Assembly (NCBI RefSeq): GCF_014803385.1
Contig: NZ_JACYFC010000003.1
Coordinates: 522,647-586,646 of the forward strand
Length of the DNA stretch: 64,000 bases
From: Marinomonas colpomeniae
GTDB lineage: Bacteria > Pseudomonadota > Gammaproteobacteria > Pseudomonadales > Marinomonadaceae
Direction of reading: 5' to 3'
The notes below the pieces were generated by a model. The model had not been told where the DNA came from and ran no database searches. It saw nothing but the letters and a program-made list of their open reading frames with translations. This document shows, one piece after another, positions 26,782 through 34,903 of the stretch; the stretch's first letter is position 1; every line of letters begins with the position of its first letter. The position numbers and the translations under genes were made by a program.

Positions 26782-27684
26782 ATGCAAATGGTTCAACTTG
26801 GTAAGTCCGATATTCAACTAAGCCGTCTTGTTTATGGTGTATGGCGTTTAGCTGATGCAGACAACCTATCTACTGCCCATGTCAGAGAAAAAATTGATCT
26901 TTGCCTAGATCAAGGCATTACAAGTTTTGATCATGCTGATATTTACGGCGATTACGAATGCGAACGTCTTTTTGGTCAAGCCCTAGCGCAAGACGCGAGT
27001 CTTCGTTCTAAAATGCAGTTAATCTCCAAGTGCGATATTGCAATACCTTCTGATAAATACCCACAACGACAAGGTAAGTTTTACGACACTAGTGCCGTAT
27101 ACATTCAAAACAGCCTTGAAAATAGTCTGAAAAATTTACACACAGATTATTTAGATTTATTACTTATTCATCGCCCAGATCCTTTTATGGATGCTGCAGA
27201 AACAGGTAAAACGCTTGATGCCCTTATTGATTCTGGCAAAGTGCGTGCAGTAGGTATCTCAAACTTTCAAGTGTGGGATTGGCGTTTATTGCAATCACAC
27301 ATGAAACACCCATTGGTTGTTAACCAAGTTGAAATGAGCCTGCTTAACCGTGATGTATTTACTAATGGTGATTTGTCTGCAACCCAGTTAGATGGATTGA
27401 CGCCAATGGCATGGTCACCTTTAGCGGGTGGGGCATTGTTCCAACAGTCTGCTGAAACAGCAAGATTGAAACCGATTTTTGATCGTATTTGTCAGCAACA
27501 GAATTGCACAGTTGATCAAGTAGCGATTGCTTGGTTGTTAGCGCATCCAGCTAATATTTTGCCAATTGTTGGGACTAATCATCCAGAACGTATCAAAACG
27601 TTATCAAACGCGATGAATGTTCAAATAGATCGAGAAACATGGTTTGAATTACTAACGGCTGCCGCTGGTCAAGAAGTGCCATAG
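26782..27684 (+). CDS. Aldo/keto reductase (YdhF-like)
   Basis: 300 aa from ATG 26782 (MQMVQLGKSDIQLSR), which has GGAG about 10 nt upstream; the in-frame ATG at 26740 has none. TIM-barrel NADPH enzyme with FDHADIYGDYECERLFG (catalytic Asp and Tyr), LISKCDI (Lys) and LLLIHRPDPFMD (His), and VGISNFQVWDW. It reduces or oxidises a carbonyl group of an unknown substrate. First gene of the plus-strand cluster that includes the TRAP transporter. Confidence 0.88.
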   Translation: MQMVQLGKSDIQLSRLVYGVWRLADADNLSTAHVREKIDLCLDQGITSFDHADIYGDYECERLFGQALAQDASLRSKMQLISKCDIAIPSDKYPQRQGKFYDTSAVYIQNSLENSLKNLHTDYLDLLLIHRPDPFMDAAETGKTLDALIDSGKVRAVGISNFQVWDWRLLQSHMKHPLVVNQVEMSLLNRDVFTNGDLSATQLDGLTPMAWSPLAGGALFQQSAETARLKPIFDRICQQQNCTVDQVAIAWLLAHPANILPIVGTNHPERIKTLSNAMNVQIDRETWFELLTAAAGQEVP

Positions 27685-27810
27685 GCCGAACGTTAAGTAA
27701 ACGTAACCTTTAGAAAAAGCCCTTTACACTATTTATAATGATCATTGTGTCTTTATTATTTGGTGTAGAGGAGTTATAAAAATAAAAATAAGATTTTCAT
27801 GGAGCAAAAA

Positions 27811-28368
27811 ATGTTTTTTTTGCAAAAAATTGTTCACTATTTAGCAAGACTAAATGAAGTGATTGGCCTTATTGGACGCAATATCGCTTGGGTACTAGTG
27901 ACAGGAATGGTTAGTGTCATTCTATTACAGGTGTTCTGCCGTTATGTTCTTAACAATGCCTTACCTTGGCCAGAAGAAACCGCTCGTGCTCTTATGATTT
28001 GGATGATGGCTGTTGTGGCTGGTGAAGCCTATAGAAAAGGCTCTTTTGTCGCCATCGACATGTTGATATATGCTCTTCCTGAGCGCGCTTCCCGAATTTT
28101 AAAACTCTTACTCTATATTGGTGCCGGAATTGTCCTCTATAAATTAGTGACTCTTGGTATCGATTTCTTTGAGCGTGGCTTTCGATCTAGAGCAGCCACT
28201 ATTCATATTTCTAGAGCTTGGATTTATCTGGCAATGCCTGTCTGCTTTTTCACTATGCTGTTAGCCAATATTGAACTTTGCTTGCGAGAAATAGGCTGTC
28301 TTCTTGGGGATAAAAAAGATTTTGAGTTGAGTGTATTAGATGCTTCTGCACCAGCTATTCCAGAATAA
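27811..28368 (+). CDS. TRAP transporter small permease (DctQ family)
   Basis: 185 aa from ATG 27811, placed 6 nt after TGGAG; an ATG four codons upstream (27799) is possible. Four hydrophobic segments: about NIAWVLVTGMVSVILLQVFC, ETARALMIWMMAVVAG, ILKLLLYIGAGIVLY and IYLAMPVCFFTMLL. The conserved FCRYVLNNALPWPEE region marks DctQ. It forms the membrane complex with DctM, encoded 53 bp downstream. Confidence 0.9.
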   Translation: MFFLQKIVHYLARLNEVIGLIGRNIAWVLVTGMVSVILLQVFCRYVLNNALPWPEETARALMIWMMAVVAGEAYRKGSFVAIDMLIYALPERASRILKLLLYIGAGIVLYKLVTLGIDFFERGFRSRAATIHISRAWIYLAMPVCFFTMLLANIELCLREIGCLLGDKKDFELSVLDASAPAIPE

Positions 28369-28421
28369 ACGGATCTATTTTATATAATACATAGACGAAA
28401 AAAATAACAAGAGTACACACT

Positions 28422-29714
28422 ATGTTAGCGCTATTTTTACCTTTGTTTTTAATACTTTTGCTGATCGGTATGCCTGTGTTTTTCGCCATGCTGGCAGCGC
28501 CTGGTGTGCTTTTATTCTCAACAGGTATGGAACGTGATCTTTCCTTGTTGTTTAGGAATATTTATAACGGCATTGATTCCTTTCCTTTAATGGCTATCCC
28601 ATTTTTTATGTTAGCGGGCGAGTTAATGAACCGAGGTGGAATTACACTTAATTTAGTGAATTTTTCTCAGTCCTTTATTGGTCACGTTCGTGGCGGCTTG
28701 GCTCACGTTAACATCTTATCAAGTATGTTATTTGCAGGTATGTCTGGCTCGGCTGTCGCAGATACTTCCGCCATTGGTTCGATGATGATTCCAGCAATGG
28801 AAAAGAATGGCTATAGCCGTAAGTTTGCGGCGGCGATAACGGCTGCGTCTTCGGTTATCGGTCCAATTATCCCACCTTCCGGCATTATGATTATCTATGC
28901 TTATACTATGGAAGTGTCTGTGGCCGCTTTGTTTGCGGCGGGTATTGTACCGGGTATTCTAGTTGGCGTTTCACTGATGATTATCGTGGCGTTAATGGCT
29001 AAAAAGTACGACTTTCCTATCGCTGGGCCTAAATCTTCTTGGAAAGAGCGTGGTCATGCGACTCGTCATGCCATCTTGCCTTTGTTTGCACCTGTTATCA
29101 TTTTAGGCGGTATTATAGGTGGGATATTTACACCAACGGAAGCTTCCGCTGTTGCCACTGTTTATGCCTTGGTTATTAGTGTTTGGGTAATGAAAACCGT
29201 TACTTTGAAAGATTTGCCTGCCATATTTATAAAAGGTGCAAAAGCTTCCGCTGTTGTACTTTTGTTGGTCGGTTCGGCTATTGCGTTTAAAACAGTGGTT
29301 AGTCTGTCTCATAGTGCAGAGATACTGGCTGAATGGGTATTAACTATTAGTGAAAACCCATTAATTCTACTGTTTTTGATTAACATCTTATTGTTTATTG
29401 TCGGTATGTTTCTTGATGCTGGCCCTGCCATTATTATTTTAGGCCCAATTTTAGGACCTATCTTTATCAGCTTAGGTATAGACCCTGTTCACTTCGCTAT
29501 CATTATGAGTGTGAACTTAACAGTAGGTTTAGCAACGCCACCTATGGGACTGGTGCTATTTGTGGCATCGAGTGTTTCTGGTGAGCGCATCGAAGCAATT
29601 TCAAAGGCCATACTTCCTTTCCTTGCGGTTGAGGTTGTGGTGATCTTTTTAATAACCTTTTTCCCCTCTCTATCCATGACGATTCCTAGGCTACTAGGGC
29701 TGGTTTCAGGGTAG
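28422..29714 (+). CDS. TRAP transporter large permease (DctM family)
   Basis: 430 aa, about 12 hydrophobic segments, the normal DctM size. Signature regions: IPFFMLAGELMNRGGIT, FAGMSGSAVADTSAIGSMMIPAM, SSVIGPIIPPSGIMIIY, GIFTPTEASAVATVYAL and NLTVGLATPPMGLVLFV. It carries Na+-driven solute import with DctQ and DctP. The substrate is not predictable from the permease. Confidence 0.94.
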   Translation: MLALFLPLFLILLLIGMPVFFAMLAAPGVLLFSTGMERDLSLLFRNIYNGIDSFPLMAIPFFMLAGELMNRGGITLNLVNFSQSFIGHVRGGLAHVNILSSMLFAGMSGSAVADTSAIGSMMIPAMEKNGYSRKFAAAITAASSVIGPIIPPSGIMIIYAYTMEVSVAALFAAGIVPGILVGVSLMIIVALMAKKYDFPIAGPKSSWKERGHATRHAILPLFAPVIILGGIIGGIFTPTEASAVATVYALVISVWVMKTVTLKDLPAIFIKGAKASAVVLLLVGSAIAFKTVVSLSHSAEILAEWVLTISENPLILLFLINILLFIVGMFLDAGPAIIILGPILGPIFISLGIDPVHFAIIMSVNLTVGLATPPMGLVLFVASSVSGERIEAISKAILPFLAVEVVVIFLITFFPSLSMTIPRLLGLVSG

Positions 29715-29754
29715 TATTTTTAAATAGAAATGCAAAATAGCAAAAGGACACATC

Positions 29755-30825
29755 ATGTTCATGAAAACAAAAATAAATAATGTTATTGCTGCTACGTTAA
29801 TTGGTGCGAGTGTACTACTTAGTGGTGCAGCCCAAGCCGCAGAATTTAACTTGCGTGCAGTCGCCAACTCTAATGAAAACGACGAAGACTATGATGGTTT
29901 GGTCGTGTTTAAAGATTTCATTGAAGCTCACTCAAATGGTCGTATTGCCATTGATATTTATATGGGTACACAGCTTTGTGGTAACGGCGTTGAATGTCTT
30001 GAAGGGCTTGAATATGGCTCATTAGATGTTTATATCTCAACAACAGGTGGGGCCGCGTCTATGTACCCTTATGTGCAAGTATTGGATTTACCTTACTTGT
30101 TACCTGATGACCGTGTTGCAGAGAAAGTGCTAGAAGGTGATTTCACTCGTGAACTACGTAAACAAATCTTAGCAGATTCTGGTGATACTGTACGTCTAAT
30201 GACTATTGGTAATACTGGCGGCTGGCGTAACTTTGCCAACACTAAGCGCACAATAAAAACACCAGACGATTTGAATGGTCTTAAAATGCGTACGGTTGTT
30301 GCTGATTTACCACAAGAATTAGTACGTGCTATGGGCGCAAGTCCAACGCCAATTCCTTGGGGTGATTTGTTTACTTCATTCCAAACCGGTGTTGTAGAAG
30401 GCTCTAAAAATGGTATCACTGATATCATGGGCATGAAGTTCACCGAAGCAGGTTTGAAATACCTTACGCTTGATGGCCATGCTTACATGTCTGCACTTTG
30501 GTACATGAACAACGATATGTTTATGAGTATGCCTGAAGATTTACGTCGTGTAATGGTTGATGGTTTTGATGCTTTGCAACAAGCGACTTTCGCTTCTCCA
30601 AAACGTAAGTCTATTGATGCTTATCAAGAGTTTGCTAAAAGTGGTGGTACTTTATATGTACCAACACCAGAAGAAAAAGCAGAGTTTAAAAAATCTGCAG
30701 AACCTGTTTACAGCTGGTTTAAAGGCAACATAGAAGGTGGTGATAAGTGGTTTAACTTGCTATCAACATCTGCTGCCCAAGCTGAAAAAGAAATTGCAGA
30801 AGCCTACGCTAAAGATTTGAAATAA
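29755..30825 (+). CDS. TRAP transporter solute-binding protein (DctP family)
   Basis: 356 aa with a signal peptide ending near AAQAAEF (residue about 26). DctP features: NLRAVANSNENDEDYDGLVVFKDFIEAHS, the Arg-bearing LNGLKMRTVVADLPQELVRAMGASPTPIPWGDLFTSFQTGVVEGSKNGI, in which the Arg of KMR normally salt-bridges a substrate carboxylate. This points to an acidic ligand such as a sugar acid (inference). AAAGGACA precedes the ATG; a second ATG two codons on is also possible. A strong terminator follows. Confidence 0.93.
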   Translation: MFMKTKINNVIAATLIGASVLLSGAAQAAEFNLRAVANSNENDEDYDGLVVFKDFIEAHSNGRIAIDIYMGTQLCGNGVECLEGLEYGSLDVYISTTGGAASMYPYVQVLDLPYLLPDDRVAEKVLEGDFTRELRKQILADSGDTVRLMTIGNTGGWRNFANTKRTIKTPDDLNGLKMRTVVADLPQELVRAMGASPTPIPWGDLFTSFQTGVVEGSKNGITDIMGMKFTEAGLKYLTLDGHAYMSALWYMNNDMFMSMPEDLRRVMVDGFDALQQATFASPKRKSIDAYQEFAKSGGTLYVPTPEEKAEFKKSAEPVYSWFKGNIEGGDKWFNLLSTSAAQAEKEIAEAYAKDLK

Positions 30826-30844
30826 ATCTAAAGTATTGCTACTT

Positions 30845-30874
30845 AAAAAAGAGGCCTTCGGGCCTCTTTTTTTG
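30845..30874 (+). terminator. Rho-independent terminator after dctP
   Basis: AAAAAAGAGGCC-TTCG-GGCCTCTTTTTT: perfect stem closed by a stable UUCG tetraloop, with flanking T run. Confidence 0.96.
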
Positions 30875-31059
30875 TTTTTTTTATGTAGACATATAATGTG
30901 AACAGACAGTTTGAACAGACAATATGAGTAAATAGTGCGATTAAGTAATGTTGTTCTTTTGGGTACTTGATGCGCTTTTTTGTTATCATGATTTTTTTAA
31001 TAGTACGCTCTGATTTTCTAATAAATTGATAAAGCAGGGCAGTTGTCAAAGGAAGTTGT

Positions 31060-31416
31060 ATGTCAGTTAATAATATCAAGCTTATTGGGGAAGATAAGGC
31101 AGAGTTAGAACATTACATGCCTGATAAAGATAAAATCGTGTCTGGAAATCCTGCTCAATTAATTTGGCATTGCTTTGACAATAAAGACGAAACATTTGGT
31201 GCTGGTATCTGGCAGGGCGAGCCTGGGTCTCATAAAGTTAGCTATACGGAAGATGAGGTCTGCTTTTTATTAGAAGGTAAAGTTATTGTTTACGATTCTG
31301 AAGGCGGCTCTATTACCTTAAATAAAGGCGATATGTTTGCTATTCCTGCTGGTTTTTCAGGTGTTTGGGAAACGGTAGAACAAGCTAAAAAATTGTATGT
31401 GGTCTACGAAAAATAG
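31060..31416 (+). CDS. DUF861-type cupin protein
   Basis: 118 aa single-domain cupin. AGIWQGEPGSHKVSYTEDEVCFLLEGKVIV gives the first cupin motif (with Glu-rich metal site variants), and LNKGDMFAIPAGFSGVWETVE the second. This matches the cupin_3 family, some of which are ureidoglycine aminohydrolase-like; no specific reaction can be assigned. AAAGGAAG precedes the ATG. Stands alone with its own terminator. Confidence 0.85.
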   Translation: MSVNNIKLIGEDKAELEHYMPDKDKIVSGNPAQLIWHCFDNKDETFGAGIWQGEPGSHKVSYTEDEVCFLLEGKVIVYDSEGGSITLNKGDMFAIPAGFSGVWETVEQAKKLYVVYEK

Positions 31417-31452
31417 AACGAGATTTTTTAATTCTTAATGAATTTGACGAAG

Positions 31453-31482
31453 AGTCAGTTTGTTAATCAAACTGGCTTTTTA
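31453..31482 (+). terminator. Rho-independent terminator after the cupin gene
   Basis: AGTCAGTTT pairs with AAACTGGCT (one G-T wobble) around GTTAATC, followed by TTTTTATT. Confidence 0.85.
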
Positions 31483-31546
31483 TTGAAAAATATTGTCAAA
31501 AAGAAAGATGTAGATATAAGAAATGAGTGCTATGGAATAGTTATAT

Positions 31547-32065
31547 TTACTGAGTGGCAAGTTTAAAGTAACTGTGATCATTAAGTGCTTTACTAATCAT
31601 CATTGCACCTTCAAGTAAGCTAACCGTCGTAATGGCTGCATGTGCTGGATCGGTTTCGCCATTAGCTGTGTGAGCCGCGGTTAACCACGCTAGGTTCTTC
31701 TTAAAAAAACGTTTTACCTCTACTTGTACTTTTTCTGGCAAGCTTTCATTTTGTGCCCCTAAAAGGCCACATAAGCACATTTGATTGTCTCTTAATAAAG
31801 CCCCTTTGAAAATTTCAGTATAGACATCAATTGGGTTTTTACCTTGTGCTTTTATGTCGTCAATATCACCTAATGCTGCTAAAAAGGCATTTGTATATTG
31901 GTGCGCTAATTCGGCGCCTAAATCGGCTTTAGTTGGAAAGTGATAGTGAACGCTGGAGTTTTTGATGCCGACTTCATTTGCCAGCTCTCTAAAGCTAAAA
32001 TTACTATAACCGCCAGAGCGTACCTTATCTTCAGCGACTTTTAAGAGTTCTTCTCTTTTACCCAT
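31547..32065 (-). CDS. TetR family transcriptional regulator
   Basis: 172 aa from the ATG at 32065 (MGKREELLK), with AGGA 8 nt upstream; an ATG two codons earlier is too close to it. HTH: GGYSNFSFRELANEVGIKNSSVHYHFPTKADLG. The ligand domain has closely spaced cysteines (QMCLCGLLGAQNESLP), which recalls electrophile-sensing TetR proteins such as NemR; this is suggestive only. It lies downstream of the CmcJ-like gene on the same strand, 78 bp away, so it is probably transcribed with it. Confidence 0.88.
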   Translation of the reverse strand: MGKREELLKVAEDKVRSGGYSNFSFRELANEVGIKNSSVHYHFPTKADLGAELAHQYTNAFLAALGDIDDIKAQGKNPIDVYTEIFKGALLRDNQMCLCGLLGAQNESLPEKVQVEVKRFFKKNLAWLTAAHTANGETDPAHAAITTVSLLEGAMMISKALNDHSYFKLATQ

Positions 32066-32143
32066 GATCATCTTCCTACGACTAAGATAGTAATTATCTA
32101 ATAGCAAATACCCCATTACAAGCGCTTGTATACTGACAATGAG

Positions 32144-32965
32144 TTAAACATCAAAGAAAGCATAGGTTCTCGTTTCTATACTTTGCCTTGGTACGCTGTT
32201 CTCATTTTGATCTGCTAATGGAAACGCGGTGTGCATTGCAAAGTGTGCTTTAGACTTGTCACTATCAAAGCCTTTGATTAACACTGCTTCGCTTGAGTCC
32301 ATTTGTGGATAGAAGTACCATTTTTGCGCTGGATTTTGCTTCACCGCAAAAATTTCACCGTGGTGCTTTTCTCCTGTTTTTATATCATTAAAGGCGATTT
32401 TGGCTTTTACTAAGTCTTTTTCATCTAGTGACTGATGGTCCATAAATGCTAAAGGATCTTTGTTAACAACACCTGCAATAGATCGCCAAACATTAATTTG
32501 AACCATTCTTTTACCTGCGAAGCGATTAATAATCTCTTCTCCAAGTACTGACACCGCTCTGCTTGAGCCTGTTTCATGAGTATAGTCGTTGTGAATATGA
32601 TAAGCCGGATGTCGGTTAGAGTCTTTTAATCCACGACGGACAGTATGGTCAAAAGCAAACACATGCGTTGCCCCAATCTGTTCTTTTATTAGCGCTTCTA
32701 CCTCAGTGTAATAGGAACTTTTTACTGCTTTTGGATCTAGAAAATCTACATCATTTGGCGTAAATGAGACCAATTCAAAACCTTGTTTATCTAGGTTAAA
32801 AGCAGTGCCGGTTGCAGACCTAGCGTTAATAATATCGGTTTCTTGAAAGCGATAGCCATCACTATATTCCTGTAATTCATCATGACCTGAATAATTAATG
32901 ACGGGAGTCGTGGTTGATTCATTTCTGATGTAGTGAAGCTTCGTTTTTTCAGCTTTGTACTTCAT
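32144..32965 (-). CDS. CmcJ/AsaB-like family oxygenase
   Basis: 273 aa. The order HYIRNE...DEL near the start, GFELVSFTPNDVDFLDPKAVKSSYY, VFAFDHTVRRG, then HPAYHIHNDYTHETG (candidate His-x-Asp metal site), INVWRSIAGVVNKDPLAFMD, EIFAVKQNPAQKWYFYPQMDSSEAVLIKGFDS and HTAFP...PRQSIETRTYAFF with distal His and Arg. This is the arrangement of the CmcJ/NvfI/AsaB hydroxylase-desaturase family, mostly studied in fungal and actinobacterial metabolite pathways. Substrate here is unknown. Its promoter region carries a CTACC-N4-GGTAG motif. Confidence 0.82.
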   Translation of the reverse strand: MKYKAEKTKLHYIRNESTTTPVINYSGHDELQEYSDGYRFQETDIINARSATGTAFNLDKQGFELVSFTPNDVDFLDPKAVKSSYYTEVEALIKEQIGATHVFAFDHTVRRGLKDSNRHPAYHIHNDYTHETGSSRAVSVLGEEIINRFAGKRMVQINVWRSIAGVVNKDPLAFMDHQSLDEKDLVKAKIAFNDIKTGEKHHGEIFAVKQNPAQKWYFYPQMDSSEAVLIKGFDSDKSKAHFAMHTAFPLADQNENSVPRQSIETRTYAFFDV

Positions 32966-33018
32966 AGCATTCTCTTCTAATTGGTTTGATTGGACATAAG
33001 TAAAAACAATTAAACTAC

Positions 33019-33032
33019 CTACCTGATGGTAG
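33019..33032. promoter_or_regulatory. Putative TetR operator 1
   Basis: CTACC-TGAT-GGTAG, a perfect 5-bp inverted repeat with 4-nt spacer, about 55 bp before the CmcJ-like start. Read on the minus strand it continues as CTACCATCAGGTAGGTAGTT, 18 of 20 bases the same as operator 2. Confidence 0.7.
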
Positions 33033-33420
33033 ATATATTAGTTTGTTGTTTAAGAGAATGTCAATTTTGGAAGATCATTAAATGAGGTTTTTATTATCTT
33101 TCATGTTTTTTGCACTTAGGTTCGAGAAACGTCATTTCTATTTGAAAAATCATCATGGCTGTTTCTAGAATCGCAATTGGTTACTCAAATGTTGAATATG
33201 TTTTGAAAGAATACTTTCATCATATACAGGTACTGAATTAGCGATCAATCCTCACTTTTATGACTCTATCTCCGATTTATGGGCTCAATACTTTTGATCT
33301 AAAATCACTAAGAAATTCAACGCGGATTTTTTTAGAATGAAAAATACATATAAATCAGTTGTTTATGTTTATTATTTTTTTGCTTTACAGAACCTAAGTT
33401 GAAAAAGAGTGAAATAATTA
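33033..33420. other. Non-coding stretch between the two operator sites
   Basis: AT-rich, with stops in all frames at short intervals; no gene, hairpin terminator or repeat recognised. Confidence 0.5.
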
Positions 33421-33449
33421 TTGACTACCTTCTGGTAGGTAGTTAATAA
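33421..33449 (+). promoter_or_regulatory. Promoter with embedded TetR-type operator 2, upstream of the VOC gene
   Basis: TTGACT (-35, 33421-33426), 17-bp spacer, TAATAA (-10, 33444-33449). The spacer holds CTACC-TTCT-GGTAG (33425-33438) followed by GTAG, so a bound repressor would block RNA polymerase. The near-identical element at 33019 suggests one regulator for both. Confidence 0.72.
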
Positions 33450-33545
33450 TTCAATCGTTCACGCCAAAATGTGTTTGCAACGTAATTGAATGCTGAGCTT
33501 AAAAATACATTTAAAAATTTAACTTATTACACGAAGGTATTAACA

Positions 33546-33914
33546 ATGATTGGATACACAACTATTGGTTCAAAAAATCTAGACAAAGCCGTTTCTTTTT
33601 ATGATGCACTGCTTGAATTGGTAGGCGGTAAAAGATTAATGGAAATGGATCGAATTAAGTTCTACGGAACAGACGCCGGTGGTGCAATGTTAGCGGTTTG
33701 TACTCCTCATGATAACAATGATCAAAGTTGTGGTAATGGGCAGCAAGTTGCTATCCCTGGTGGTTCAATTGAAGGTGCTCAAGCGCTTTATAATAAAGCA
33801 ATTGAATTGGGTGCTACTGATGCAGGTGAGCCAGGACAGCGTTTTGATTTCTTTTACGGTTCATATGTATATGACCTAGATGGTAACAAACTTTGCTTTT
33901 TCCACATGACGTAA
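33546..33914 (+). CDS. VOC (glyoxalase/bleomycin-resistance) family protein
   Basis: 122 aa from ATG 33546 (MIGYTTIGSKNLDKAVSFYDALLE), with AAGG 9 nt upstream. One beta-alpha-beta-beta-beta pair with typical VOC ends (YVYDLDGNKLCFFHM). Metal-dependent handling of small electrophiles such as methylglyoxal adducts is possible, but family members vary widely. Begins about 95 bp after an operator-bearing promoter. Confidence 0.85.
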   Translation: MIGYTTIGSKNLDKAVSFYDALLELVGGKRLMEMDRIKFYGTDAGGAMLAVCTPHDNNDQSCGNGQQVAIPGGSIEGAQALYNKAIELGATDAGEPGQRFDFFYGSYVYDLDGNKLCFFHMT

Positions 33915-34016
33915 TTGTCAACGTAATATGTCAAGAAGGCTGATAGTGTATTGGCCTTTCTGATTTTATCTATGCTGTTACGAATTATATTATTGCAATA
34001 GATCGAGGAGTCAAAA

Positions 34017-34709
34017 ATGAAAATTGCTGCAGACTTTAGCCAGCGTGTTGTTGTACACAGTGACTCACTCGAGTGGGTTGAATCACCTATGAAAGGCGTA
34101 CACAGAAGAGCGCTTGATAGAGTCGGAGCTGAGGTTGCACGTGCGACGACTATTGTACGTTATGCTCCGGGCAGTAAGTTTTCACCTCACGTGCATACCG
34201 GAGGCGAAGAATTTGTTGTTATTGAAGGAACCTTTCAAGATGAACACGGTAGTTTTCCTGTTGGTTCGTATATAAGAAACCCGCCACAATCACAGCATCA
34301 ACCAAGTTCACTCACTGGGTGTGTCATGTTGGTAAAGTTATGGCAATTTCAACCTAGTGATAGAACACATGTACGCCTTCAAACACATTTTATGGGCAGT
34401 GTTCCACACAGTGATTTTAATGGTTTAAAAATTACGCCTTTATACAAAGATGAGTTTGAAGAGGTAAGTTTATTGCACCTTGAACCAGATGCAGAAGTAT
34501 CATTTGATACAAAAGGTGGTGCAGAGCTTCTTGTGTTGGAAGGTTCATTAGACGAACAGGCTGACACACTCATTAAGCACAGTTGGTTACGTATTCCTGT
34601 TGGTAGCGCTATTGAACTGAAAGCGGGTAAAGAAGGGGCAAAAGTATGGCTCAAAACAGGTCATTTAACAGATGTTGAAAATCAAATTTCACGGGTACAA
34701 AGCGCTTAA
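34017..34709 (+). CDS. ChrR-like double cupin protein
   Basis: 230 aa. The first cupin has YAPGSKFSPHVHTGGEEFVVIEGTFQDEHGSFPVGSYIRNPPQSQH with His-x-His...Glu...His metal ligands, as in the cupin part of ChrR, the singlet-oxygen anti-sigma factor. A second, degenerate cupin (VSFDTKGGAELLVLEGSLDEQ) lacks the His ligands. No N-terminal anti-sigma zinc domain and no ECF sigma gene are present, so an enzymatic or sensing role apart from sigma control is more likely. AGGAG precedes the ATG. Confidence 0.82.
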   Translation: MKIAADFSQRVVVHSDSLEWVESPMKGVHRRALDRVGAEVARATTIVRYAPGSKFSPHVHTGGEEFVVIEGTFQDEHGSFPVGSYIRNPPQSQHQPSSLTGCVMLVKLWQFQPSDRTHVRLQTHFMGSVPHSDFNGLKITPLYKDEFEEVSLLHLEPDAEVSFDTKGGAELLVLEGSLDEQADTLIKHSWLRIPVGSAIELKAGKEGAKVWLKTGHLTDVENQISRVQSA

Positions 34710-34788
34710 TATATTTAGAGTGATTTGTTATTGACTGATAGTTGGATTATTTAAAAGATTTTTTCAAAGTTAACTTTTTCAGTGTCTC

Positions 34789-34836
34789 CAAGGCAACATA
34801 ACTAACATCATTTGTTAGCTATGTTGCCTTTTTCGT
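34789..34836 (+). terminator. Rho-independent terminator after the ChrR-like gene
   Basis: AAGGCAACATA-A-CTAACA pairs with TGTTAG-C-TATGTTGCCTT around a short loop, then TTT. Confidence 0.92.
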
Positions 34837-34903
34837 TTTAGGGAGGGTGAGACGAATAGAGTGTGGCATAATAGCCTTATTATAGTTTGATTAGGCTGGG
34901 ACA

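Noticed and set aside
27690..27704. ACGTT-N5-AACGT palindrome after the aldo/keto reductase gene
   Set aside because: Short arms and no second copy; insufficient to propose an operator.
34017..34709. ChrR anti-sigma factor
   Set aside because: The N-terminal zinc anti-sigma domain is absent and no ECF sigma gene is adjacent; only the cupin part resembles ChrR.
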